Position numbers and translations under genes: made by a program. This document shows, in pieces, positions 16,486 to 25,812 of a DNA stretch of 64,000 nt (position 1 is its first letter; each line of letters begins with the position of its first letter). The notes under the pieces are model-generated. The model saw only the letters and a program-made list of their open reading frames with translations, did no database searches and had not been told where the DNA came from. The stretch covers positions 47,136 through 111,135 of the forward strand of contig NZ_FMDF01000160.1 in the NCBI RefSeq assembly GCF_900091955.1, read 5' to 3'. This DNA comes from Streptomyces sp. Ncost-T10-10d. GTDB taxonomy: Bacteria; Actinomycetota; Actinomycetes; Streptomycetales; Streptomycetaceae.

Positions 16486-19101
16486 GTGCCCGGTGAGAAC
16501 CTGTCCCGCGACGAGGCCCGCGTGCGGGCCGAGCTGCTGAGCGTCGACGGTTACGAGGTCGCTCTCGATCTGCGTTCCGCCGTCGGTGGGCCCGAAGGGG
16601 ACGGCGACGGGGCCTCCTCCGGTCCGCGGACCTTCCGCTCGGTGACCACGATCCGGTTCCGCACCGCACGGGCGGGGGCGTCGACCTTCGCGGATCTGGT
16701 GGCGCCGAGCGTGAACACGGTGACGCTGAACGGGCAGCCGCTCGACCCCGCCGTCGTCTTCGACGGGACGCGGGTGGCGCTGGAGGAGCTGCCGGAGGGC
16801 GACAACGTCCTGGTCGTCGACGCGCAGTGCGCGTACAGCCGGACCGGCGAGGGGATGCACCGGTTCGTCGACCCGGAGGACGGCGAGGTCTACCTCTACA
16901 CGCAGTACGAGCCGGCCGACTCGCGGCGGGTCTTCGCGAACTTCGAGCAGCCCGACCTGAAGGCCCCCTTCCGCTTCGAGGTCGCGGCGCCCGAGGGCTG
17001 GACGGTCTGGAGCAACGGGGCCGAGGAGTCGCGGGACGGGGAGGTGCGGCGGTTCGCCGAGACGAAGCCGATCTCGACGTACATCACGGCGATCGTGGCC
17101 GGTCCGTACCACTACGTCACCGACTCCTACACCCGCACGTTCGACGACGGCACGGAGCTGGAGATCCCGCTCGGCGCGCTGTGCCGCAAGGGGCTCGCCC
17201 GGCACTTCGACGCGGACGACGTCTTCCTCGTCACCAAGCAGGGCCTGGACTTCTTCCACGACAACTTCGACTACCCGTACCCGTTCGGGAAGTACGACCA
17301 GGCGTTCGTGCCCGAGTACAACCTCGGCGCGATGGAGAACCCGGGCTGTGTCACGTTCCGCGAGGAGTACATCTTCCGCGGCAAGGTGACGCAGGCGTCG
17401 TACGAGAGCCGGGCCAACGTCATCCTGCACGAGATGGCGCACATGTGGTTCGGCGACCTCGTCACCATGCAGTGGTGGGACGACCTGTGGCTGAAGGAGT
17501 CGTTCGCCGACTTCATGGGCGTCTTCGCCATGGTCGAGTCGACCCGCTTCAAGGACGGCTGGATCACCTTCGCCAACAACCGCAAGTCCTGGGCCTACCG
17601 TGCCGACCAGCTGCCGTCCACGCACCCGATCACGGCCGACATCCGTGACCTGGAGGACGCCAAGCTCAACTTCGACGGCATCACCTACGCCAAGGGCGCC
17701 TCCGTACTGAAGCAGCTGGTGGCGTACGTGGGACGGGACGCGTTCCTGGAGGGCGCCCGGCGCTACTTCAAGAAGCACGCCTACGGCAATACGCAGCTGG
17801 GCGATCTGCTGTCGGTCCTGGCCGAGACGTCCGGGCGGGACATGACCGTCTGGTCCCGGTCGTGGCTGCAGACCGCGGGCGTCAACTCGCTGACCCCGGT
17901 GGCGACGTACGACTCGGCGGACCGGATCACGGAGCTGGCGGTCCTCCAGGAGGCGGCCGCTTCCCACCCGGAACTGCGGCCGCACCGGGTCGCGGTCGGC
18001 CTGTACCGGCGGGCCGCCGACGGCAACCTGGTGCGCTACGCGCGTGCCGAGGTGGATGTGGCGGGACCGCGCACGGTGGTCGGGGAGCTGGCGGGGGCCG
18101 AGCGGCCCGAGCTGATCCTGGTCAACGACGACGACCTCACGTACTGCAAGGTCCGCTTCGACGAGGTGTCCCTGGCCACGCTGCGGGCGCACCTCGGTGA
18201 CATGACCGATCCCCTGGCGCGGGCACTGTGCTGGTCCGCGCTGTGGAACCTGACCCGGGACGGGCTGATGCCGGCCCGTGACTTCATCTCCCTCGTGCTG
18301 TCCTTCTCCGGCCGGGAGTCCGACATCGGCGTCCTGCAGATGCTGCACGCCTGGACCCGGACCGCGCTCACGCACTACGGGGCGCCGGGGTGGCGCGAGG
18401 AGGGCGGCCGGGCGCTGGCCGAGGCCGCGTTGCGGGAGCTGCGGGTCGCCGAGCCCGGCAGCGAGCACCAGCTGGCCTGGGCGCGGTTCTTCGCGTCGGT
18501 CGCCGACGCGGACACGGACTTCCAGCTGCTGTCCGGGCTGCTCGACGGCTCGGCCCGGATCGACGGCCTCGACATCGACCAGGAGCTGCGCTGGGCGTTC
18601 CTGTCGCCGCTGGCCGCGCACGGCGTGGCCGACGAGTCGGCGATCGACGCCGAACTGGCCCGCGACGACACGGCGTCCGGTAAGCGGCACCAGGTCCGGT
18701 GCCTGGCCTCGCGGCCCTCGGCTGCGGTGAAGGCACAGGCCTGGGCGGGTGTCGTGGAGTCGGACGCGCTGTCCAACGCGTTGGTGGAGGCGACGATCAC
18801 GGGGTTCGAGCAGTCGTCGCAGCGGGAGTTGCTGGCACCGTACGCGGAGAAGTACTTCCAGGCGATCGAGCGGGTGTGGGCCGAGCGGTCGATCCAGATC
18901 GGCGTGATCGTGGTCAAGGGTCTGTTCCCGGCGCTCCAGGACGATCCGTCGACGCTCGCGGCCACGGACGCGTGGCTGACCGCGCACGCGGACGCGGCGC
19001 CGGCGCTGCGGAGGCTGGTGCTGGAGGCCCGGGACGATCTGGCTCGGGCGCTGCGGGCACAGGCGTGTGACGCGACAACGGCAGCGGCGGCCGGAATCTG
19101 A
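16486..19101 (+). CDS. pepN: Aminopeptidase N (M1 family), copy 1
   Basis: 871 residues from GTG 16486 with AAAGGAG upstream. M1 features are the exopeptidase motif GAMEN at 281-285 and the zinc site H315-E-x2-H319 with E338 (HEMAHMWFGDLVTMQWW ... LKES), then the ERAP1-like C-terminal helical domain. It removes N-terminal residues from peptides in the cytosol (no signal peptide). Streptomyces PepN is a known broad-specificity aminopeptidase. A second copy lies at 25813 in the same orientation. The gene is monocistronic and ends in a strong hairpin. Confidence 0.95.
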   Translation: MPGENLSRDEARVRAELLSVDGYEVALDLRSAVGGPEGDGDGASSGPRTFRSVTTIRFRTARAGASTFADLVAPSVNTVTLNGQPLDPAVVFDGTRVALEELPEGDNVLVVDAQCAYSRTGEGMHRFVDPEDGEVYLYTQYEPADSRRVFANFEQPDLKAPFRFEVAAPEGWTVWSNGAEESRDGEVRRFAETKPISTYITAIVAGPYHYVTDSYTRTFDDGTELEIPLGALCRKGLARHFDADDVFLVTKQGLDFFHDNFDYPYPFGKYDQAFVPEYNLGAMENPGCVTFREEYIFRGKVTQASYESRANVILHEMAHMWFGDLVTMQWWDDLWLKESFADFMGVFAMVESTRFKDGWITFANNRKSWAYRADQLPSTHPITADIRDLEDAKLNFDGITYAKGASVLKQLVAYVGRDAFLEGARRYFKKHAYGNTQLGDLLSVLAETSGRDMTVWSRSWLQTAGVNSLTPVATYDSADRITELAVLQEAAASHPELRPHRVAVGLYRRAADGNLVRYARAEVDVAGPRTVVGELAGAERPELILVNDDDLTYCKVRFDEVSLATLRAHLGDMTDPLARALCWSALWNLTRDGLMPARDFISLVLSFSGRESDIGVLQMLHAWTRTALTHYGAPGWREEGGRALAEAALRELRVAEPGSEHQLAWARFFASVADADTDFQLLSGLLDGSARIDGLDIDQELRWAFLSPLAAHGVADESAIDAELARDDTASGKRHQVRCLASRPSAAVKAQAWAGVVESDALSNALVEATITGFEQSSQRELLAPYAEKYFQAIERVWAERSIQIGVIVVKGLFPALQDDPSTLAATDAWLTAHADAAPALRRLVLEARDDLARALRAQACDATTAAAAGI

Positions 19102-19159
19102 CGGACGCGCCGGGGCCGTACGCCCCGGCTCCGTCCTCGGACACCGGACGGGCCGGACG

Positions 19160-19191
19160 TGTCCTGGCGGGAGGAAACTCCCGCCAGGACA
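19160..19191 (+). terminator. Terminator after the first aminopeptidase N gene
   Basis: Perfect 14-bp stem (TGTCCTGGCGGGAG with CTCCCGCCAGGACA) closed by a GAAA tetraloop and followed by GTCCTTTTC. Confidence 0.85.
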
Positions 19192-19300
19192 GTCCTTTTC
19201 GGTCGTCGAACGTGCGTACTTTAGGACGGCGTTGTCCTGAATTGTCGACGGGCGTGTAACAGGGGTTAGTGCCGCGACCGCGTGCGGGATATCCCGGAAC

Positions 19301-20371
19301 ATGACCCAGAACACCCCACTCTCTCCCTGCCGACTCCGCATCACCGGCGATGTCCGTCAACGTGTGCTGTCCGCAGCGCAGTTGAGAGCAAACGGCGTGT
19401 CCGCCTCGGAGGTCGCCGCACGGTGCAGGACCGGTGGGCCGTGGCAGCAGCCGCTGCCCGGCGTGTATGTCCTGCACCCGGGACCGCCCACCGGCGAGGA
19501 ACGGTTGCGTTCCGCCCTGCTGTACGCGGGCCGGCCACCGGCCTCCGGCCGCCGGGGCGTACCCGCGCAGCCCGGGGCGGACACGGAGTCCGGGTACGGC
19601 GCGGCCATGGTCACCGGGCTTGCCGCGCTCGCCCTGCACGGCTTCGTGGCCGCGCCGCCGCCCGCGTCGTCGGGCCGGATCGATGTACTGGTGCCGCGCA
19701 TCCGGCGACTGCGCTCGGTCCGGTACGTACATCTGGTACGGGCCTCCGAGCCCCCTCGCCCCGAGCAGGTGAACGGCTTGCCCGTGGCCCCGGTGGAGCG
19801 GGCACTCGCCGACGCGGTCGCCGGGCTCGGGGACACCTCGGCCGTACGCCGTCTGCTCACCGAGGCGGTCCGCGGCGGGCACTGCGAGCCGGCCGCCGTC
19901 GTGGGCGAGTTGAGCCGGGCCGGGCTGCTGGGCCGCCCCCATGTGGTGGCCGCCGTCGACTCGTTGCTCGCCGAGGGCCGGGCACTGGCGGAGGGCCGGC
20001 TGTACGACATGGTGCGGACGTACGGCCTGCCGGAGCCGCTCTGGAATGTGAACCTGCGACTGCCCGGCGGCCCGCATCTGGGCGGGGTGGACGCCTACTG
20101 GCTCGAGGAGGCGGTCGCCGTGGTGCTCGACACCAGGGCGCCACGGCACAGCAGGCTCGACGACACCCGGCGCCAGGAGGATCACGACGCGCAGTGGTCC
20201 GCGTACGCCGCCAAGCGGGAACATCTGGAGCGGCTCGGCGTCACCGTCGTCCACCTCTCGCCGAAGAAGCTCCGCGACGCGCGGGAGCAGCAGGCGGTCG
20301 TGGTGCGTACGGCACTGATGGCGGCGGCCGACCGTGAACCGGCCGCGTATGTGATGATCCTGCCTCGTTGA
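19301..20371 (+). CDS. AbiEi-type antitoxin-domain protein with C-terminal nuclease-like fold
   Basis: 356 residues. The N-terminus (about 10-75) is a winged-helix domain of the type IV antitoxin AbiEi kind: VLSAAQLRANGVSASEVAAR, then PLPGVYVLHPGP. The middle resembles the AbiEi C-terminal region (LPVAPVERALADAVAGLGDT). The C-terminal 100 residues resemble the Vsr/DUF559 nuclease-like fold, but the acidic core is weak (GGVDAYWLEEAVAVVLDTRA). Many actinomycete members stand alone, and no AbiEii nucleotidyltransferase toxin gene is present here. The role is unknown: regulator or orphan antitoxin. Confidence 0.65.
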   Translation: MTQNTPLSPCRLRITGDVRQRVLSAAQLRANGVSASEVAARCRTGGPWQQPLPGVYVLHPGPPTGEERLRSALLYAGRPPASGRRGVPAQPGADTESGYGAAMVTGLAALALHGFVAAPPPASSGRIDVLVPRIRRLRSVRYVHLVRASEPPRPEQVNGLPVAPVERALADAVAGLGDTSAVRRLLTEAVRGGHCEPAAVVGELSRAGLLGRPHVVAAVDSLLAEGRALAEGRLYDMVRTYGLPEPLWNVNLRLPGGPHLGGVDAYWLEEAVAVVLDTRAPRHSRLDDTRRQEDHDAQWSAYAAKREHLERLGVTVVHLSPKKLRDAREQQAVVVRTALMAAADREPAAYVMILPR

Positions 20372-20556
20372 GGGCGGGCCACGGAGGCCACTTATTCACC
20401 GTTTCATCCCTGATGGCGCATCAGCACCACTGGCGGAAGTCCGCCATGTCCACATCTCGCCCACCTCAACTCTCCACAAACCCCTGTCATTTACGAAAGG
20501 GTGAGCGGTCATCCGGTACCGAATTCCGGACTCTCTCTTTCACTTCAGGGATGCTG

Positions 20557-23500
20557 ATGACCTCCGAGTCCCCCAGTTCCATACCCGGGGCAAGACGCGT
20601 GGCCCGAGTCGCGGCTGCCGCCGGCCTGGTGGCCGCGCTGGCCGCCACCGGCGCCGCCCCGGTCTTCGCCGCCGATGACCCCGCTCCCGCTCCCGTCAAG
20701 TCCGCCGCCAACGGCGCCACGGCCGACAAGCTCGGCTCGGCCGATGCCGATGTTCTGGCCAAGGCCAAGGCCAAGGGCGAGAAGAACGTCACGATGATGG
20801 TCGCCACCACGCCCGGTGCGACCGAGCAGGTCGCCGAGCAGCTGGACGCCGTCAAGGGGTCCGTGCTGGGTCGTACGTACGACAAGCTCGGCTACGTACG
20901 CGCGACCGTCCCGACCGCGACCGCCGAGGCGACCATCAAGGCGGCCTCCAAGCTGTCGTCCGTCCACGGCATCGATCTCAAGCAGGAGATCAAGCTGGAC
21001 GACCCGACTCCCGCGGCCGACCGGGCCGCCGGGGCGACGACGAAGTCCACGGGCACCTACCCGGCGCCCGGCAAGAACACGCCGGCGAAGAACCCGTACA
21101 ACCCGTCCTTCGAGACGGGCGCGGTCGACTTCGTCAAGCAGCACCCGAAGGCCGACGGCCGGGGCGTGACCATCGGCATCCTGGACTCGGGTGTCGACCT
21201 CGGTCACCCGGCGCTCCAGAAGACCACCACCGGCGAGCGCAAGATCGTCGACTGGGTGACGGCCACCGACCCGGTCAGCGACAGCGACGGTACCTGGCTG
21301 CGGATGACGGCGTCGGTCTCCGGCCCGACCTTCACCATCGGCGGCCGCACCTACTCGGCGCCGGCCGGCTCGTACAAGATCCAGCTCTTCTCCGAGGCCG
21401 CCACCAAGGGCGGCGACATGGCCGGGGACCTGAATCGCGACGGTGACACCACCGACGTCTGGGCCGTGCTCTACGACCCGGTCGCCGGTACCGTCCGCGT
21501 CGACCTGAACAACGACGCGGACTTCTCCAACGACGCCGTCATGAAGCCGTACAAGGACGGCCACCAGGTCGGCTACTTCGGCACGGACAACCCGGCGACC
21601 GATGTCGTCGAGCGCATCCCGTTCGTCGTGGAGACCCGCAAGAACGTCGTGTACAACGCGGCAGGCGACAAGGCCGACTACGTCAACATCGGTGTCATCG
21701 AGTCCGAGCACGGCACCCACGTCGCGGGCATCACCTCCGCCAACGGCCTGTTCGGCGGCAAGATGAACGGTGCCGCGCCCGGCGCGAAGATCGTCTCCTC
21801 GCGTGCCTGCACCTGGTCCGGCGGCTGCACCAACATCGCGCTCACCGAGGGCATGATCGACCTCGTCGTGAACCGCGGTGTCGATGTCGTCAACATGTCG
21901 ATCGGTGGCCTGCCGCCGCTCAACGACGGCAACAATGCCCGCGCGGAGCTCTACAAGCGGCTCATCGACATCTACGGCGTCCAGCTGGTCATCTCGGCCG
22001 GCAACGACGGCCCGGGTGTGAACACCATCGGTGACCCCGGCCTCGCCGACCACGTCATCTCCGTCGGTGCGTCCATCTCCAAGGAGACGTGGGCGGCCAA
22101 CTACGGCTCGAACGTCACCAAGAAGTACGACATGCTGCCCTTCTCCTCGCGCGGTCCGCGTGAGGACGGCGGCTTCGCGCCGATCCTGACGGCCCCGGGT
22201 GCGTCCATCAACACCACCCAGACCTGGCTGCCCGGCGGCCCGGTCAAGGAGGCGGGCTACAGCCTGCCGGCGGGCTACTCCATGCTGCAGGGCACCTCGA
22301 TGGCCTCGCCGCAGGCCGCCGGTGCGACCGCGCTGCTGCTGTCGGCCGCGAAGCAGAAGCACATCGAGCTGCCGCCGGCCGATCTGCGTACGGCGCTGAC
22401 CAGCACCGCCACCCACATCAAGGGGGTGCCGGCGCACGCCCAGGGCTCCGGTCTGATCAACATCGTCGGTGCCTGGAAGCAGATCGAGAAGCAGGGCGCC
22501 CCGGCGCACGAGTACGCGGTGAAGGCCCCGGTCGACACCGCGATCGACTTCGCGCTGAAGACCCCCGGCTTCGGTACCGGTCTGTACGACCGCGAGGGCG
22601 GTCTGAAGGCCGGTCAGAAGAAGTCGTACGACGTCACGATCACCCGCACCACGGGACCGGACAAGGCCGTCAGGCACCAGCTGTCGTGGAAGAACAACGA
22701 CGGCACCTTCAAGCTGACCGGTCCGAGCACGGTCTCCCTGCCGCTGGGCAAGCCCGTCACCGTCAAGGTCGAGGCGAAGCCGGGCAGCGCGGGCGTGCAC
22801 AGCGCGATCCTTCGGGTGGACGACAGCAGGACCGTCGGCGTGGACCAGCAGATCCTCACCACGGTCGTCGTCTCCAAGGAGCTCGCGAAGCCCGCCTACG
22901 CGTTCAAGGCGTCCGGCTCGGTGCAGCGCAACAGCACCACGTCGTACTTCCTGACCGTGCCGGAGGGCGCCAAGACCCTTGAGGTCGCGATGAGCGCGCT
23001 GCGCTCGGGCAGCCAGACCCGCTTCATCTCGATCCACCCGTACGGGGTACAGATGGAGGACAGCTCCACGATCTTCTGCTACCCGAACTACGAGAACCCG
23101 GCCAACACCTGCCGCCCCGACGTGCGCTCCTACAAGGACCCGCAGCCGGGCGTCTGGGAGATCGAGGTCGAGGCACGGCGTACGTCGCCGCTGCTGGACA
23201 ACCCGTACAAGCTGGATGTCTCGCTGCTCGGCGCGACCTTCGACCCGGCGGTGCAGACCATCGCCGAGGCGAAGATCGGCACGCCCGCCCCGGTGAGCTG
23301 GAAGGTCACCAACAACGCGGGCGACCTGGAGGGCACGCTCAAGGGCGGCTCGCTGGGCTCGGCCAAGGTCGCCAAGCCGTCGATCAAGACGGGCGACGAG
23401 CAGGAGTTCGAGGTCACCATCGGTGAGGGCGTCGAGAAGCTGGACGTCGCCATCGGCGGTACGTCGGACGCCAACGCCGACATCGACCTGTACGTCTTCC

Positions 23501-23856
23501 GGGGCAACACCCAGGTCGGCAAGTCCACCACGGCCGGCTCCGAGGAGTCGGTCAGCCTGGTGAAGCCGGCCGCCGGTACGTACACCGTCGTGATCGACGG
23601 CTACAGCGTTCCGGCCGGGACCACCACCTACGACTACCGCGATGTGTACTACGCGCCGTCGCTCGGCACGATCAAGGTCGACGAGTCGAAGGCCGTGAAC
23701 CTGGCCAACGGCGCCTCCGCCCAGATCGGTGCCGAGGTCTCGGTCGCCGGGGCGGCCCCCGAGGGCCGGCAGTTCTTCGGCGAGGTCCACCTGGTGAACA
23801 GCCACGGGACCGCGGCGGGCACCGGTAGCGTCGTGATCGAGAAGGTCACGCCGTAG
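20557..23856 (+). CDS. Secreted subtilisin-like serine peptidase (S8)
   Basis: 1099 residues. ATG 20557 is chosen because AGGG lies six bases upstream; ATG 20551 is possible. The signal peptide has a twin-Arg pair and an Ala-rich core, with likely cleavage after A38 (PVFA-ADD). A propeptide with an inhibitor-I9-like look follows. The S8 triad is D210 (ILDSGVDLGHP), H385 (EHGTHVAGI) and S581 (GTSMASPQAAG), with the oxyanion Asn in SAGNDGPG. A long insert between Asp and His and about 500 residues of beta-rich C-terminal domains follow. There is no LPxTG anchor, so it is released to the medium as a protein-degrading enzyme. Single gene. Confidence 0.93.
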   Translation: MTSESPSSIPGARRVARVAAAAGLVAALAATGAAPVFAADDPAPAPVKSAANGATADKLGSADADVLAKAKAKGEKNVTMMVATTPGATEQVAEQLDAVKGSVLGRTYDKLGYVRATVPTATAEATIKAASKLSSVHGIDLKQEIKLDDPTPAADRAAGATTKSTGTYPAPGKNTPAKNPYNPSFETGAVDFVKQHPKADGRGVTIGILDSGVDLGHPALQKTTTGERKIVDWVTATDPVSDSDGTWLRMTASVSGPTFTIGGRTYSAPAGSYKIQLFSEAATKGGDMAGDLNRDGDTTDVWAVLYDPVAGTVRVDLNNDADFSNDAVMKPYKDGHQVGYFGTDNPATDVVERIPFVVETRKNVVYNAAGDKADYVNIGVIESEHGTHVAGITSANGLFGGKMNGAAPGAKIVSSRACTWSGGCTNIALTEGMIDLVVNRGVDVVNMSIGGLPPLNDGNNARAELYKRLIDIYGVQLVISAGNDGPGVNTIGDPGLADHVISVGASISKETWAANYGSNVTKKYDMLPFSSRGPREDGGFAPILTAPGASINTTQTWLPGGPVKEAGYSLPAGYSMLQGTSMASPQAAGATALLLSAAKQKHIELPPADLRTALTSTATHIKGVPAHAQGSGLINIVGAWKQIEKQGAPAHEYAVKAPVDTAIDFALKTPGFGTGLYDREGGLKAGQKKSYDVTITRTTGPDKAVRHQLSWKNNDGTFKLTGPSTVSLPLGKPVTVKVEAKPGSAGVHSAILRVDDSRTVGVDQQILTTVVVSKELAKPAYAFKASGSVQRNSTTSYFLTVPEGAKTLEVAMSALRSGSQTRFISIHPYGVQMEDSSTIFCYPNYENPANTCRPDVRSYKDPQPGVWEIEVEARRTSPLLDNPYKLDVSLLGATFDPAVQTIAEAKIGTPAPVSWKVTNNAGDLEGTLKGGSLGSAKVAKPSIKTGDEQEFEVTIGEGVEKLDVAIGGTSDANADIDLYVFRGNTQVGKSTTAGSEESVSLVKPAAGTYTVVIDGYSVPAGTTTYDYRDVYYAPSLGTIKVDESKAVNLANGASAQIGAEVSVAGAAPEGRQFFGEVHLVNSHGTAAGTGSVVIEKVTP

Positions 23857-23875
23857 CGGAGCCCGTGATCTCCGC

Positions 23876-23891
23876 GGTGACCGCGGTCACC
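23876..23891. promoter_or_regulatory. Perfect 16-bp palindrome after the subtilase gene
   Basis: GGTGACCGCGGTCACC lies 20 bases past the protease stop and 171 bases before the asd start. It is either part of the protease terminator or an operator for asd; there is no T-run, so its role is open. Confidence 0.4.
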
Positions 23892-24061
23892 GTGTGATCC
23901 GTACGACAGTGGGGCGGGTGCTCAGTGGAGCTCCCGCCCACTGCTCTGCCCGGCCGGGCGGGCGATGTCCGCAACGCGGACAATGGATTGGACAAGGAAG
24001 CCGTGGACACACGCATCATGGAACGGCAACCGTGCCAGTTCGTACGTTCGAAGGAGTCCCT

Positions 24062-25090
24062 GTGAAGGTCGGAATCGTCGGCGCCACCGGTCAGGTCGGC
24101 ACAGTCATGCGCAGGATCCTGGCCGAGCGGAAGTTCCCGGCCGACGAGCTGCGGCTGTTCGCCTCCGCGCGCTCCGCGGGCTCCACCATCGAGTGGGAGG
24201 GCCGGGAGATCACCGTCGAGGACGCCTCGACGGCCGATTACTCCGGGCTGGACATCGTGCTGTTCTCGGCCGGTGGCGCAACGTCGAAGGCGCTCGCCGA
24301 GAAGGTCGCCGCGCAGGGCGCCGTCGTGATCGACAACTCCTCCGCCTGGCGCAAGGACCCCGAGGTCCCGCTGGTCGTCTCCGAGGTCAACGCGCACGCG
24401 ATCGCGAACCGGCCCAAGGGCATCATCGCCAACCCGAACTGCACCACGATGGCCGCCATGCCCGTGCTGCGCCCGCTGCACGACGAGGCCGGCCTCCAGA
24501 CGCTGACCGTCGCCACCTACCAGGCGGTGTCCGGCTCCGGCCTGGCCGGTGTCGCCGAACTGCACGGCCAGGCGTCCAAGGTCGTCGCCGACGCCGACAA
24601 GCTCACCCACGACGGCGAGGCCGTCGACTTCCCCGAGCCGGGCGTCTACAAGCGCCCGATCGCCTTCAACGTGCTGCCGCTGGCCGGCTCGATCGTCGAC
24701 GACGGCTCCTTCGAGACCGACGAGGAGCAGAAGCTCCGCAACGAGTCCCGCAAGATCCTGGAGATCCCGGAGCTGAAGGTGTCCGGCACCTGCGTCCGGG
24801 TGCCGGTCTTCTCCGGCCACTCGCTCCAGGTCAACGCACGTTTCGCCCGTCCGATCAGCGTCGAGCGCGCATACGAGCTGCTGAAGGACGCCCCGGGCGT
24901 CGAGATCTCCGAGATCCCCACCCCGCTGCAGGCGGCCGGCAAGGACGCCTCGTTCGTCGGCCGGATCCGGGTCGACGAGACCGTGGACAACGGCCTCGCG
25001 CTCTTCGTCTCCAACGACAACCTGCGCAAGGGCGCGGCGCTGAACGCGGTACAGATCGCGGAGCTGGTGGCGGCGGAGCTGAACGGCTGA
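24062..25090 (+). CDS. asd: Aspartate-semialdehyde dehydrogenase
   Basis: 342 residues from GTG 24062 with AAGGAG upstream. The N-terminal Rossmann motif is VKVGIVGATGQVG. The catalytic Cys is in the classic ANPNCTTMAA, and the substrate-binding region is in GTCVRVPVFSGHS. It reduces aspartyl phosphate to aspartate semialdehyde with NADPH, feeding lysine/diaminopimelate, threonine, methionine and ectoine synthesis. No aspartokinase gene is adjacent, unlike many ask-asd operons, so this may be one of two asd copies. A strong bidirectional terminator follows. Confidence 0.95.
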   Translation: MKVGIVGATGQVGTVMRRILAERKFPADELRLFASARSAGSTIEWEGREITVEDASTADYSGLDIVLFSAGGATSKALAEKVAAQGAVVIDNSSAWRKDPEVPLVVSEVNAHAIANRPKGIIANPNCTTMAAMPVLRPLHDEAGLQTLTVATYQAVSGSGLAGVAELHGQASKVVADADKLTHDGEAVDFPEPGVYKRPIAFNVLPLAGSIVDDGSFETDEEQKLRNESRKILEIPELKVSGTCVRVPVFSGHSLQVNARFARPISVERAYELLKDAPGVEISEIPTPLQAAGKDASFVGRIRVDETVDNGLALFVSNDNLRKGAALNAVQIAELVAAELNG

Positions 25091-25105
25091 CGCCTGTACG
25101 CACGA

Positions 25106-25140
25106 AAAGGGCGGCCACCGCGGTGCGGTGGCCGCCCTTT
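25106..25140. terminator. Bidirectional terminator between asd and the toxin gene
   Basis: Perfect 16-bp stem (AAAGGGCGGCCACCGC with GCGGTGGCCGCCCTTT) and a three-base loop, with A and T ends on both sides. It can serve both asd and the convergent toxin-antitoxin pair. Confidence 0.9.
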
Positions 25141-25148
25141 CGTATCCG

Positions 25149-25496
25149 TCAGAGGGCGAGATGCCGACGCAGGGCGGCGTCGATCTCGGCCATGCGCCGG
25201 CGGGGGACGATACCGATCCGCTTCAGGACACGGTCCGGGGCGACCGCCCGGACCTGCTCGCACTGGACCTTCGAGTCCTTCGGCAGACGGCTCTCGTCGG
25301 CCCTGAGAAGGACCTGGAACGTGAGAACACGTGCGGTGTTCGATGTCAGAGGCACCACGGTGATCACGCCTCTGCCGTTGAGCTCGACCGACTGGTTGGC
25401 GGCGTTGTTGGAGACGATCACGGCAGGCCTGACCTTGTTGGCCTCGCTGCCCCTGGCCGGCTCCAGATCGACCAGGTGGATGTCGCCTCTACGCAT
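25149..25496 (-). CDS. MazF/PemK-like mRNA interferase toxin
   Basis: 115 residues from ATG 25496. PemK/MazF fold: MRRGDIHLVDLEPARGSEAN, then KVRPAVIVSNN, then VITVVPLTSNTARVLTFQVL, and CEQVRAVAPDRVLKRIGIV. The Arg of the KxRP motif and the Ser/Thr of VPLTSN match the active-site area of the family. These toxins cleave mRNA at short sites. The start overlaps the end of the antitoxin gene by eight bases, giving the usual antitoxin-toxin order. Confidence 0.88.
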   Translation of the reverse strand: MRRGDIHLVDLEPARGSEANKVRPAVIVSNNAANQSVELNGRGVITVVPLTSNTARVLTFQVLLRADESRLPKDSKVQCEQVRAVAPDRVLKRIGIVPRRRMAEIDAALRRHLAL

Positions 25497-25713
25497 CGGC
25501 GATTCCGTCTCCGACCGTACGGTCCCAGAGCGCGGCGTCCTCGCTCGCGTCCCACTCCTCGAACGCCTCTGTGTACTCCGCCTCCAGACCGGCGGCACGC
25601 AGCAGCTCGATGGCGGCATGGATCACCGCGGACCGGGAATCCGCATCGGTCTTCAGGGCGTACTCGTCGACGAAGGCGACATCCTCCTGCGGCAGGCTCA
25701 CACTGATCTTCAT
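25489..25713 (-). CDS. Ribbon-helix-helix antitoxin (MazE-like)
   Basis: 74 residues. The N-terminal ribbon-helix-helix is MKISVSLPQEDVAFVDEYAL, then SRSAVIHAAIELLRA, which would dimerise and bind its own promoter. The acidic C-terminus (FEEWDASEDAALWDR) is the usual toxin-neutralising tail. It overlaps the toxin gene, so synthesis is coupled. The pair lies between asd and the second pepN gene and is divergent from the latter. Expected control: autorepression by the antitoxin-toxin complex. Confidence 0.85.
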   Translation of the reverse strand: MKISVSLPQEDVAFVDEYALKTDADSRSAVIHAAIELLRAAGLEAEYTEAFEEWDASEDAALWDRTVGDGIADA

Positions 25714-25812
25714 ACCATTGATGCTACCGCGGTGGCACACCCATAGCCACTCCATTCGGGCATGTGACATGGAAGGATGACCGGAAACGTCACATACCAA
25801 GGAGATGACCGC

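Noticed and set aside
16456..19344. Long minus-strand open frame of 962 codons opposite pepN
   Set aside because: It mirrors the plus-strand aminopeptidase, has Arg/Gly/Val-rich composition and no family match; it is a GC-driven shadow frame.
20545..23805. Long minus-strand open frame of 1086 codons opposite the subtilase gene
   Set aside because: It is a shadow of the subtilase gene; the plus strand has a signal peptide and a full catalytic triad.
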